Positions 45,758-58,600 of a DNA stretch of 64,000 nucleotides are shown piece by piece (positions within the stretch are counted from its first letter, which is position 1; each line of letters starts with the position of its first letter). This DNA is from Planococcus citri (Eukaryota > Arthropoda > Insecta > Hemiptera > Pseudococcidae): assembly GCF_950023065.1 (NCBI RefSeq), contig NC_088679.1, forward strand, positions 78,802,001-78,866,000, written 5' to 3'. A model generated the notes under the pieces. It was not told the DNA's origin. It did no database searches and saw nothing but the letters and a program-made list of their open reading frames with translations. The position numbers were made by a program, and so were the translations under genes.

Positions 45758-46608
45758 GATTGATGGATGAGATAGAAATTCGATCAAAAAAGTACTAACG
45801 AGTGTAATCCTTGATCTCACGTTGGGACTCAGGTCTTCAGGTTCGACATCGGTATCTTCGGTGTGAGTAACAATTCTTCAGAGTCCAGAATTCTTTTCAA
45901 AATTCCGAGATTAACGGCATAAAAATCACCACACTGACGAAATTGTTATCGAATCTACCGGCAATTCTCCGGCTTTCGTTTCCGGCGACCGGTGCCAAGT
46001 GCCAGAGCGCAAGTGCCAACTTTTCAGGCCCGGTCTTATTTACTCAGTGGTTACCAATCTCAGCAAAACACTATGATTACAAGAAATAAAGTTTTCATTT
46101 TTTTGGTCACAAAAGCTCGTTGAATTTAGTTTTATTACATTTATTCTCAATAATTTTATTTCAAAATTATTTTAAAATTTCATTTTTTAATATTCAAACA
46201 GATTTAACATGACAAAATGAGAAATAAAACTTTCGTTTATGTGTTTTTGGAACATTTCCATTTTACGAACCCCTGCTTCAGTCTTGATTGTTGATTACAA
46301 ACAATCCAAAAGTTGTAAAATTCTGCAGTATTTTGATAAAAGAATAGACTTTTTCGTGAAAATTCACGATTAAAATGTATTAATTCAACACTAGAAGTGT
46401 TACAAGTTCATCGATCAAGCATTCAGAAGCAATAATCGAGTTTAGAAGCGTCACCGAAGCTGTCAAAGTAGAAATGATACCGGTAATCGTAGGATAATCG
46501 TTGAACAACTCACTATATTGATAACTATGAATCAAAGACAGAGCTGCAATTCGTATTGAAATTCAAACACAAAAACCTGAGTCGTAGGAAGGACCCAATT
46601 CTACTAAA
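45758..46608. promoter_or_regulatory. Shared upstream region of GTF2H2 and MED23
   Basis: The start codons of the two divergently transcribed genes are 851 bp apart. The part next to GTF2H2 (45,950-46,030) is CpG-containing and GC-richer (CTCCGGCTTTCGTTTCCGGC), while the middle is AT-rich. This layout is compatible with a bidirectional promoter or two close promoters. No TATA box was clearly placed. Co-regulation of two polymerase II transcription factors is an attractive but untested inference. Confidence 0.5.
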
Positions 46609-49600
46609 ATGGATGCCCAATTATCAAACATCGACGAAAGCGGTGCAAGCACTCTGAATAGTATCGGCAGCGTCAGTGCTCCAGAAATCATCACCGATAT
46701 AGACATAGAGCATATAAAAAATGAAATTGTAAGTTATTCTTTCAATTCTGCTAGTTAACTCGTACTCATCAATGAATCATTTCAGATGGGAGACGATACA
46801 GAAGAATCTTTCAGCTGTTATTTGCTACGAAACCCTAACGAGTACAAAGAGAAGATACAATCCTGCGGTGAGATTTTGAACAAACACCTTCAAGGTTTGA
46901 ATTCCGAGCAGAACGAGCAGACTTTCCGACAACTTTTAAAATTCGCTGCAACTATTGAGAATCGTACTCGAATGAAATGGTTGTTCGATATTTTCAATCA
47001 GTTCATCGAGAAGAAAGTTTGGTCCGCTAGGTAAATGCCTACTCCAGATTTTTGACAAATTTTTGGGGCGATAATTTATTTCTAATTGTGTTTTTACCGG
47101 ACTGTAGAATGGTTTGCGAATGTATCCTGAATTGTGATAAATTGGCGTTCAAAAGAGAAGATTTCTGGAATCTGAGTTTCGAATTAATCTTGAAAAACAT
47201 TCATAACGTCGATTACAAAGGTGTACGAGAGATCATGAAAGTAAGTAGTGGCCTGGATTTCTCTACCTTCGAAAGCGGTGAATTTCGTAATAAAATTTCG
47301 TTTTATTTTCAGGGTTGTTGCGAAAAAGCGTTATCTCTACCTACCGAAATCGATAGCTCAATAATGCCACAAGTAAACATCTTGCAAAAAGTCCTCGAAA
47401 TGATATTCAATCGTGAAAATTGTCTTTTGCCAGCCTATTTCGTAATAAACGAGATCAGGAAACCTTACATGGAGAATGGATCGTGGCCATATTGGGTAAA
47501 TAGAACCAGCTCGCTGTATTCAGTTCGTAATTCGAAGATATTTAATATTTTTCACGTACAGAAATCCAGTACATTGATGTCAGATTTCGTTAAAAGCTTC
47601 CGGTACACGGCGCAAATGGTCTCGATAATAGGACACGCCAGTATGCTTCCAGTTGTTGAACATTCGGGCTATGGAGATCACCTGATTACTCCTTGGAAGC
47701 TGGATCCTGCTTCTCTGAAATTCAACGTTAAAGGAAATATTCCCTACGATAGTTCGTTACTAGAACCTCAAACGAAACTATTGAGATATGTTCTTGAGCA
47801 GCCTTACTCGAGGGATATGGTTTGCTCGATGTTAGGTTTGCAGAAAGCTGTAAGTATGATCGGTTAGAAGTACATATGTGAACCGGTGGATTTTAAATGG
47901 TGTAATTTTGTCGTAGAATAAACATCATTGCGCCGCTTTGGAAGAACAACTGGTGGAATTGGTTATCAACGCTATGGAAAGAGTTGAATCGAAGAGCATT
48001 ACCGATCAAGACGAAAATCATTGGTTATGGTTGCATTTATCCAGTCAATTGATTTATTTTGTATTATTTCAATTCGCAGTGTTTCCTAATATTGTTAATG
48101 CGTTACATGAGAAGGTAAATGAGAGATTTAAAAAAAAAATAATGTTCCATTGTTGGAAAGATTAACATAAGTACGGTCTTTTCTTGATGTTTAGTTATCT
48201 CAGAGAGAGTTGAGAAAAGGACGAGATCACTTGATGTGGGTTTTATTGCAATTCATCTCCGGCAGCATCCAAAGAAAACCGGCAAGTATCTTCGATAATG
48301 TTTATTTGTAATTATATAGCGATCATGTACTTTATTTTTCATATTTTTTTCTTCAGTTGGAGAATTTCCTTCCTGTATTAAAACTGTACGACTTACTGTA
48401 CCCTGAAACGGAGCCTTTACCAGTACCCGATATTAACAATGCTCTTTGCACTCATCAAATGGCGGTTACTTGTATTTGGATACATCTGCTATGTAAAGCT
48501 CAAACCGATAACGTCAATTTACAAAGAAACATACCAAATAATTTGAAAGCTCATCACGAGTACGTAATACACGACTTTCGTCTACATTCTCACTTCATCT
48601 AGTAACCGGAGAACTTCCGTTTTGTCGACAGGTTTCTAAAAATGCAAGTGGCTCCCAACTCGAACCTCGTCATGGGTACAGATTATCGAATCGCGTTACT
48701 GTGTAACGCTTACTCTACCAATAACGAATACTTATCACGACCTATGGCTGCCCTGGTGGACGCTGTACTAGGCTCTCAACGAGGAAACCAGCAACCTTCC
48801 ACCATGTCCAGCGGATCTTTATCGAATAACGCTGCCCTACCCAGCGGTCCAACTACTCCTTTATCTATGGCTATTCTGGATTCGTTGACGATCCATGCTA
48901 AAATGAGTCTAATTCATAGTATTGTAACCTACGTTATTAAATTAGCTCAGTCTAAATCTAATATGGCGCTGGCGCCGGCTCTAGTTGAAACATATAGTCG
49001 ATTATTGGTGTACACGGAGATAGAATCTTTAGGAATTAAAGGATTTATTAGTAAGTAACGTTCGTCGAATACGATAGTTTGAAGCTTGAGAATTTTTAGA
49101 GCGATGTTTTGATAATTTCTTCTTCATTTTTTAGGTCAATTATTGCCGACTGTTTTCAAATCTCATGCTTGGGGAATACTGTACACGTTACTGGAGATGT
49201 TCAGCTACCGAATGCATCATATACAGCCTCATTACCGGGTTCAATTGCTTTCGCATCTTCATAGTTTGGCCGTAGTTCCTCAAACGAACCAGACTCAGTT
49301 ACATTTATGGTTAGTTTATCGCTAGAATGCTTTATGAAAACTGATTTTTTTGTACTCGAATTTCCCTTTATAATGTTTGTTTCATTTATGTCACTTCGTA
49401 GCGTGGAAAGCACAGCTCTACGTTTAATAACTGGTCTGGGGAGTAACGAAGTACAACCACAACTGTCTAGATTCTTAAGCGAGCCTAAAACCTTGGTATC
49501 GGCTGAATCGGAAGAATTAAATCGGGCTCTAGTGCTAACTTTAGCTCGTTCTATGCATATAACGGGCACAGGCAGCGATTCCCAGTCTGGAATGTGGTGT

Positions 49601-52600
49601 AAAGAATTACTAAATACGATAATGCAGAACACTCCTCATAACTGGGCCGGACATACTTTACAATGTTTCCCTGCTTTCTTGAACGAATACTTTCAACAAA
49701 ATTCCACTCAAAAGGAAAATCGTCAACAATTAAAAGTGAGTTTAACGAGAGAAATTACTAAATCAGCGACTCGTTTATTGATTCAATGATAATTACTGTG
49801 AAAAATTTTTGTTCATTGGTGTAGAAATCTGTAGAAGAAGAATATAGGAATTGGACTTCGATGACTAACGATAATGATATAATTGCTCATTTCTCTGTAC
49901 CCGGAACACCGCCTTTATTTTTATGTCTTTTATGGAAAATGATCCTGGAAACTGATCGAATTAGTCCTATCGCTTATAAGTACGTTTCATCTTCATCTTT
50001 TCGTTTTATTTTTTTATATTTAACAAATTTCAACGTTTGATTTTTTTTTAAAACAGAATTTTAGAAAGAATTGGAGCGAGAGCATTATCAGCTCATTTAA
50101 GGAAATTCTGTGATTATTTAGTTTTCAAGTTCTCTCTATCGGAGGAAAGTCAACATGTTACTAAATGTGTAGATGCTATAAATAGCATGATATGGAAATA
50201 TAATATCGTAACGATCGACAGACTCGTATTATGTTTGGTAAATATTTTTCATTTATAGAAAGGTATTTCGATTGCCAGAATTTCTAATCAATTTTCTCTT
50301 TTTGTAGGCTCTGAGAACTCATGAAGGAAGCGAAGCCCAAGTATGCTTTTTTATAATACAATTATTATTATTCAAAGGAGCTGAATTTAGAGCTCGTGTT
50401 CAAGAATTCATCAAAGAGAATTCTCCCGATCATTGGAAGCAGTCTAATTGGTAAATTATGCCTCTTCCTGTTTCTTTTGACTATGATTTCTTGAAATGGA
50501 TTACAATTAATCTGGTAAATTTATTTAATTTTAAGGCACGAGAAACATCTAGCATTCCATCGCAAATATCCCGAAACGTTCGCATCAGAAGAGCAAAGTT
50601 CTAGCACATCGCCCTATCAATCTTTGCCCGTTTATTTTGGCAACGTTTGTCTGCGATTTTTACCGGTAAGTTCTGTTCGTTCGTTTGCTTTTTTTACAAT
50701 ATTAATGTATCGATTTAAATGACATCTACTTTGGTAGGTTTTCGATATCGTAATCCATCGATACTTGGAACTGCCTCCGGTAACGAAATCGCTGGAGACG
50801 TTGTTAGAACATTTGGGTTGCTTGTACAAATTTCATGGTAAAATATTCTTACTTTAGTTTAGATCAAGAATCATCATCATCTGTTATTTATGTAATATAT
50901 ATTTTATCTTGAAATTACAGATAGACCTGTTACTTATTTATACAACACGCTGCATTACTACGAACGCAAACTGCAAGATCGACCATTGCTCAAACGTCGT
51001 TTAGTGAACGCAATTTTATCACCGTTTTGCGAATCTCGATCTCCAGGCGGAAGCTTATCCGAACAATATTTGCAATATATGAAAGTAGATACTCCATCGT
51101 GGACTCCAGAGTTGGATTATTACATCAATTTGATTCAAAGATTAGTCGACAGTAAGTTTGTGCTCGAAATGTGGCAGTGTACAGTCCTGCTGGTAAAAAG
51201 TGACTCAAATTTCCTGTAAAAATGACCTTGCGATTTATTACAATGGGTTAAAATTTTTCGAGAAATTCAAATATTCTTTGACCATTTTTGAAGAATTTTG
51301 AGCCCGACATTGGATCAAGATTTTTAGAATTTTTGAAAATATGTCGTGTGACCAATCAAAATGGGTTAAAATTTCGCGAGAAATTCAAACATTTCGATAG
51401 AAAATTTTTTTGAGCACTTTTGAAGATTTTTGAGCCCAAAATTGGGTCAATATTTTCAGAATTTTTGAAAATGTTATGTGACCTATCAGAATGGGTTAAA
51501 ATTTTGCAAAAAACTCAAATATTTCGACGAAATTAATTTTTAATCAAAATAGGTTAAAATTTCGCGAGAAATTCTAAAATTTCGAAAAAACTATTTTTTG
51601 AACATTTTTGAAGATTTTTGAGCCCAAAATTGGGTCAAAATTTTCAGAATTTTTGAAAATGTTATGTGACCTATCAGAATGGGTTAAAATTTTGCAAAAA
51701 ACTCAAATATTTCGACGTAATTAATTTTTAATCAAAATAAGTTAAAATTTCGAAAAAACTATTTTTTGAACATTTTTGAGGAATTTCGAGTCCAAAATTG
51801 GGTCAAGATTTTCAGAATTTTTTGTAAATATGTCGTGTGGCCAATCAAAATGGGATAAAATTTCGCGAGAAATTCAAATATCTCGACAGAAATTTTTTTT
51901 GAGCACTTTTGAAGATTTTCGAGTCCGAAATTGGGTAAAGATTTTTAGAATTTTTGAAAATGTTATGTGACCTATCAGAATGGGTTAAAATTTTGCAAAA
52001 AACTCAAATATTTCGACGAAATTAATTTTTAATCAAAATAGGTTAAAATTTCGCGAGAAATTCTAAAATTTCGAAAAAACTATTTTTTGAACATTTTTGA
52101 AGATTTTTAAGCCCAAAATTGGGTCAAAATTTTCAGAATTTTTGAAAATGTTATGTGACCTATCAGAATGGGTTAAAATTTTGCAAAAAACTCAAATATT
52201 TCGACGTAATTAATTTTTAATCAAAATAAGTTAAAATTTCGAAAAAACTATTTTTTGAACATTTTTGAGGAATTTCGAGTCCAAAATTGGGTCAAGATTT
52301 TCAGAATTTTTTGTAAATATGTCGTGTGGCCAATCAAAATGGGATAAAATTTCGCGAGAAATTCAAATATCTCGACAGAAATTTTTTTTGAGCACTTTTG
52401 AAGATTTTCGAGTCCGAAATTGGGTAAAGATTTTTAGAATTTTTGAAAATGTTATGTGACCTATCAGAATGGGTTAAAATTTTGCAAAAAACTCAAATAT
52501 TTCGACGAAATTAATTTTTAATCAAAATAGGTTAAAATTTCGCGAGAAATTCTAAAATTTCGAAAAAACTATTTTTTGAACATTTTTGAAGATTTTTAAG

Positions 52601-55600
52601 CCCAAAATTGGGTCAAAATTTTCAGAATTTTTGAAAATGTTATGTGACCTATCAGAATGGGTTAAAATTTTGCAAAAAACTCAAATATTTCGACGTAATT
52701 AATTTTTAATCAAAATGGGTTAAAATTTCGAAAAAAATATTTTTTGAACATTTTTGAAGATTTTGAAGCCCAAAATTGGGTCAAAATTTTCAGAATTTTG
52801 GAAAATGTTATGTGACCTATCAGAATGGGTTAAAATTTTGCAAAAACTCAAATATTTCGACGTAATTAATTTTTAATCAAAATAAGTTAAAATTTCGAAA
52901 AAACTATTTTTTGAACATTTTTGAAGAATTTCAAGTCCAAAATTGGGTCAAGATTTTCAGAATTTTTTGTAAATATGTCGTGTGGCGGTGTGGCCAATCA
53001 AAATGGGTTAAAATTTCGCGAGAAATTCAAATATCTCGACAGAAATTTTTTTGAGCACTTTTGAAGATTTTTGAGCCCGAAATTGGGTCAAGATTTTTAG
53101 AATTTTTGAAAATGTTATGTGGCCGATCAGAATGGGTTAAAATTTCGCGAGAAATTCAAACATTTCGATAGAAAATTTTTTTGAGCACTTTTGAAGATTT
53201 TTGAGCCCAAAATTGGGTCAATATTTTCAGAATTTTTGAAAATGTTATGTGACCTATCAGAATGGGTTAAAATTTTGCAAAAAACTCAAATATTTCGACG
53301 AAATTAATTTTTAATCAAAATAGGTTAAAATTTCGCGAGAAATTCTAAAATTTCGAAAAAACTATTTTTTGAACATTTTTGAAGATTTTTGAGCCCAAAA
53401 TTGGGTCAAAATTTTCAGAATTTTTGAAAATGTTATGTGACCTATCAGAATGGGTTAAAATTTTGCAAAAAACTCAAATATTTCGACGAAATTAATTTTT
53501 AATCAAAATAGGTTAAAATTTCGCGAGAAATTCTAAAATTTCGAAAAAACTATTTTTTGAACATTTTTGAAGATTTTTGAGCCCAAAATTGGGTCAAAAT
53601 TTTCAGAATTTTTGAAAATGTTATGTGACCTATCAGAATGGGTTAAAATTTTGCAAAAAACTCAAATATTTCGACGTAATTAATTTTTAATCAAAATAAG
53701 TTAAAATTTCGAAAAAACTATTTTTTGAACATTTTTGAGGAATTTCGAGTCCAAAATTGGGTCAAGATTTTCAGAATTTTTTGTAAATATGTCGTGTGGC
53801 CAATCAAAATGGGATAAAATTTCGCGAGAAATTCAAATATCTCGACAGAAATTTTTTTTGAGCACTTTTGAAGATTTTCGAGTCCGAAATTGGGTAAAGA
53901 TTTTTAGAATTTTTGAAAATGTTATGTGACCTATCAGAATGGGTTAAAATTTTGCAAAAAACTCAAATATTTCGACGAAATTAATTTTTAATCAAAATAG
54001 GTTAAAATTTCGCGAGAAATTCTAAAATTTCGAAAAAACTATTTTTTGAACATTTTTGAAGATTTTTAAGCCCAAAATTGGGTCAAAATTTTCAGAATTT
54101 TTGAAAATGTTATGTGACCTATCAGAATGGGTTAAAATTTTGCAAAAAACTCAAATATTTCGACGTAATTAATTTTTAATCAAAATGGGTTAAAATTTCG
54201 AAAAAAATATTTTTTGAACATTTTTGAAGATTTTGAAGCCCAAAATTGGGTCAAAATTTTCAGAATTTTGGAAAATGTTATGTGACCTATCAGAATGGGT
54301 TAAAATTTTGCAAAAACTCAAATATTTCGACGTAATTAATTTTTAATCAAAATAAGTTAAAATTTCGAAAAAACTATTTTTTGAACATTTTTGAAGAATT
54401 TCAAGTCCAAAATTGGGTCAAGATTTTCAGAATTTTTTGTAAATATGTCGTGTGGCGGTGTGGCCAATCAAAATGGGTTAAAATTTCGCGAGAAATTCAA
54501 ATATCTCGACAGAAATTTTTTTGAGCACTTTTGAAGATTTTTGAGCCCGAAATTGGGTCAAGATTTTTAGAATTTTTGAAAATGTTATGTGGCCGATCAG
54601 AATGGGTTAAAATTTCGCGAGAAATTCAAACATTTCGATAGAAAATTTTTTTGAGCACTTTTGAAGATTTTTGAGCCCAAAATTGGGTCAATATTTTCAG
54701 AATTTTTGAAAATGTTATGTGACCTATCAGAATGGGTTAAAATTTTGCAAAAAACTCAAATATTTCGACGAAATTAATTTTTAATCAAAATAGGTTAAAA
54801 TTTCGCGAGAAATTCTAAAATTTCGAAAAAACTATTTTTTGAACATTTTTGAAGATTTTTGAGCCCAAAATTGGGTCAAAATTTTCAGAATTTTTGAAAA
54901 TGTTATGTGACCTATCAGAATGGGTTAAAATTTTGCAAAAAACTCAAATATTTCGACGAAATTAATTTTTAATCAAAATAGGTTAAAATTTCGCGAGAAA
55001 TTCTAAAATTTCGAAAAAACTATTTTTTGAACATTTTTGAAGATTTTTGAGCCCAAAATTGGGTCAAAATTTTCAGAATTTTTGAAAATGTTATGTGACC
55101 TATCAGAATGGGTTAAAATTTTGCAAAAAACTCAAATATTTCGACGTAATTAATTTTTAATCAAAATAAGTTAAAATTTCGAAAAAACTATTTTTTGAAC
55201 ATTTTTGAGGAATTTCGAGTCCAAAATTGGGTCAAGATTTTCAGAATTTTTTGTAAATATGTCGTGTGGCCAATCAAAATGGGATAAAATTTCGCGAGAA
55301 ATTCAAATATCTCGACAGAAATTTTTTTTGAGCACTTTTGAAGATTTTCGAGTCCGAAATTGGGTAAAGATTTTTAGAATTTTTGAAAATGTTATGTGAC
55401 CTATCAGAATGGGTTAAAATTTTGCAAAAAACTCAAATATTTCGACGAAATTAATTTTTAATCAAAATAGGTTAAAATTTCGCGAGAAATTCAAACATTT
55501 CGATAGAAAATTTTTTTGAGCACTTTTGAAGATTTTTGAGCCCAAAATTGGGTCAATATTTTCAGAATTTTTGAAAATGTTATGTGACCTATCAGAATGG

Positions 55601-58600
55601 GTTAAAATTTTGCAAAAAACTCAAATATTTCGACGAAATTAATTTTTAATCAAAATAGGTTAAAATTTCGCGAGAAATTCTAAAATTTCGAAAAAACTAT
55701 TTTTTGAACATTTTTGAAGATTTTTGAGCCCAAAATTGGGTCAATATTTTCAGAATTTTTGAAAATGTTATGTGACCTATCAGAATGGGTTAAAATTTTG
55801 CAAAAAACTCAAATATTTCGACGAAATTAATTTTTAATCAAAATAGGTTAAAATTTCGCGAGAAATTCTAAAATTTCGAAAAAACTATTTTTTGAACATT
55901 TTTGAAGATTTTTAAGCCCAAAATTGGGTCAAAATTTTCAGAATTTTTGAAAATGTTATGTGACCTATCAGAATGGGTTAAAATTTTGCAAAAAACTCAA
56001 ATATTTCGACGTAATTAATTTTTAATCAAAATGGGTTAAAATTTCGAAAAAAATATTTTTTGAACATTTTTGAAGATTTTGAAGCCCAAAATTGGGTCAA
56101 AATTTTCAGAATTTTGGAAAATGTTATGTGACCTATCAGAATGGGTTAAAATTTTGCAAAAACTCAAATATTTCGACGTAATTAATTTTTAATCAAAATA
56201 AGTTAAAATTTCGAAAAAACTATTTTTTGAACATTTTTGAAGAATTTCAAGTCCAAAATTGGGTCAAGATTTTCAGAATTTTTTGTAAATATGTCGTGTG
56301 GCCAATCAAAATGGGATAAAATTTCGCGAGAAATTCAAATATCTCGACAGAAATTTTTTTTGAGCACTTTTGAAGATTTTCGAGTCCGAAATTGGGTAAA
56401 GATTTTTAGAATTTTTGAAAATGTTATGTGACCTATCAGAATGGGTTAAAATTTTGCAAAAAACTCAAATATTTCGACGAAATTAATTTTTAATCAAAAT
56501 AGGTTAAAATTTCGCGAGAAATTCTAAAATTTCGAAAAAACTATTTTTTGAACATTTTTGAAGATTTTTAAGCCCAAAATTGGGTCAAAATTTTCAGAAT
56601 TTTTGAAAATGTTATGTGACCTATCAGAATGGGTTAAAATTTTGCAAAAAACTCAAATATTTCGACGTAATTAATTTTTAATCAAAATGGGTTAAAATTT
56701 CGAAAAAAATATTTTTTGAACATTTTTGAAGATTTTGAAGCCCAAAATTGGGTCAAAATTTTCAGAATTTTGGAAAATGTTATGTGACCTATCAGAATGG
56801 GTTAAAATTTTGCAAAAACTCAAATATTTCGACGTAATTAATTTTTAATCAAAATAAGTTAAAATTTCGAAAAAACTATTTTTTGAACATTTTTGAAGAA
56901 TTTCAAGTCCAAAATTGGGTCAAGATTTTCAGAATTGTTTGTAAATATGTCGTGTGGCCAATCAAAATGGGATAAAATTTCGCGAGAAATTCAAATATCT
57001 CGACAGAAATTTTTTTTGAGCACTTTTGAAGATTTTCGAGTCCGAAATTGGGTAAAGATTTTTAGAATTTTTGAAAATGTTATGTGACCTATCAGAATGG
57101 GTTAAAATTTTGCAAAAAACTCAAATATTTCGACGAAATTAATTTTTAATCAAAATAGGTTAAAATTTCGCGAGAAATTCTAAAATTTCGAAAAAACTAT
57201 TTTTTGAACATTTTTGAAGATTTTTAAGCCCAAAATTGGGTCAAAATTTTCAGAATTTTTGAAAATGTTATGTGACCTATCAGAATGGGTTAAAATTTTG
57301 CAAAAAACTCAAATATTTCGACGTAATTAATTTTTAATCAAAATGGGTTAAAATTTCGAAAAAAATATTTTTTGAACATTTTTGAAGATTTTGAAGCCCA
57401 AAATTGGGTCAAAATTTTCAGAATTTTGGAAAATGTTATGTGACCTATCAGAATGGGTTAAAATTTTGCAAAAACTCAAATATTTCGACGTAATTAATTT
57501 TTAATCAAAATAAGTTAAAATTTCGAAAAAACTATTTTTTGAACATTTTTGAAGAATTTCAAGTCCAAAATTGGGTCAAGATTTTCAGAATTTTTTGTAA
57601 ATATGTCGTGTGGCGGTGTGGCCAATCAAAATGGGTTAAAATTTCGCGAGAAATTCAAATATCTCGACAGAAATTTTTTTGAGCACTTTTGAAGATTTTT
57701 GAGCCCGAAATTGGGTCAAGATTTTTAGAATTTTTGAAAATGTTATGTGGCCGATCAGAATGGGTTAAAATTTCGCGAGAAATTCAAACATTTCGATAGA
57801 AAATTTTTTTGAGCACTTTTGAAGATTTTTGAGCCCAAAATTGGGTCAATATTTTCAGAATTTTTGAAAATGTTATGTGACCTATCAGAATGGGTTAAAA
57901 TTTTGCAAAAAACTCAAATATTTCGACGAAATTAATTTTTAATCAAAATAGGTTAAAATTTCGCGAGAAATTCTAAAATTTCGAAAAAACTATTTTTTGA
58001 ACATTTTTGAAGATTTTTGAGCCCAAAATTGGGTCAAAATTTTCAGAATTTTTGAAAATGTTATGTGACCTATCAGAATGGGTTAAAATTTTGCAAAAAA
58101 CTCAAATATTTCGACGAAATTAATTTTTAATCAAAATAGGTTAAAATTTCGCGAGAAATTCTAAAATTTCGAAAAAACTATTTTTTGAACATTTTTGAAG
58201 ATTTTTGAGCCCAAAATTGGGTCAAAATTTTCAGAATTTTTGAAAATGTTATGTGACCTATCAGAATGGGTTAAAATTTTGCAAAAAACTCAAATATTTC
58301 GACGTAATTAATTTTTAATCAAAATAAGTTAAAATTTCGAAAAAACTATTTTTTGAACATTTTTGAGGAATTTCGAGTCCAAAATTGGGTCAAGATTTTC
58401 AGAATTTTTTGTAAATATGTCGTGTGGCCAATCAAAATGGGATAAAATTTCGCGAGAAATTCAAATATCTCGACAGAAATTTTTTTTGAGCACTTTTGAA
58501 GATTTTCGAGTCCGAAATTGGGTAAAGATTTTTAGAATTTTTGAAAATGTTATGTGACCTATCAGAATGGGTTAAAATTTTGCAAAAAACTCAAATATTT

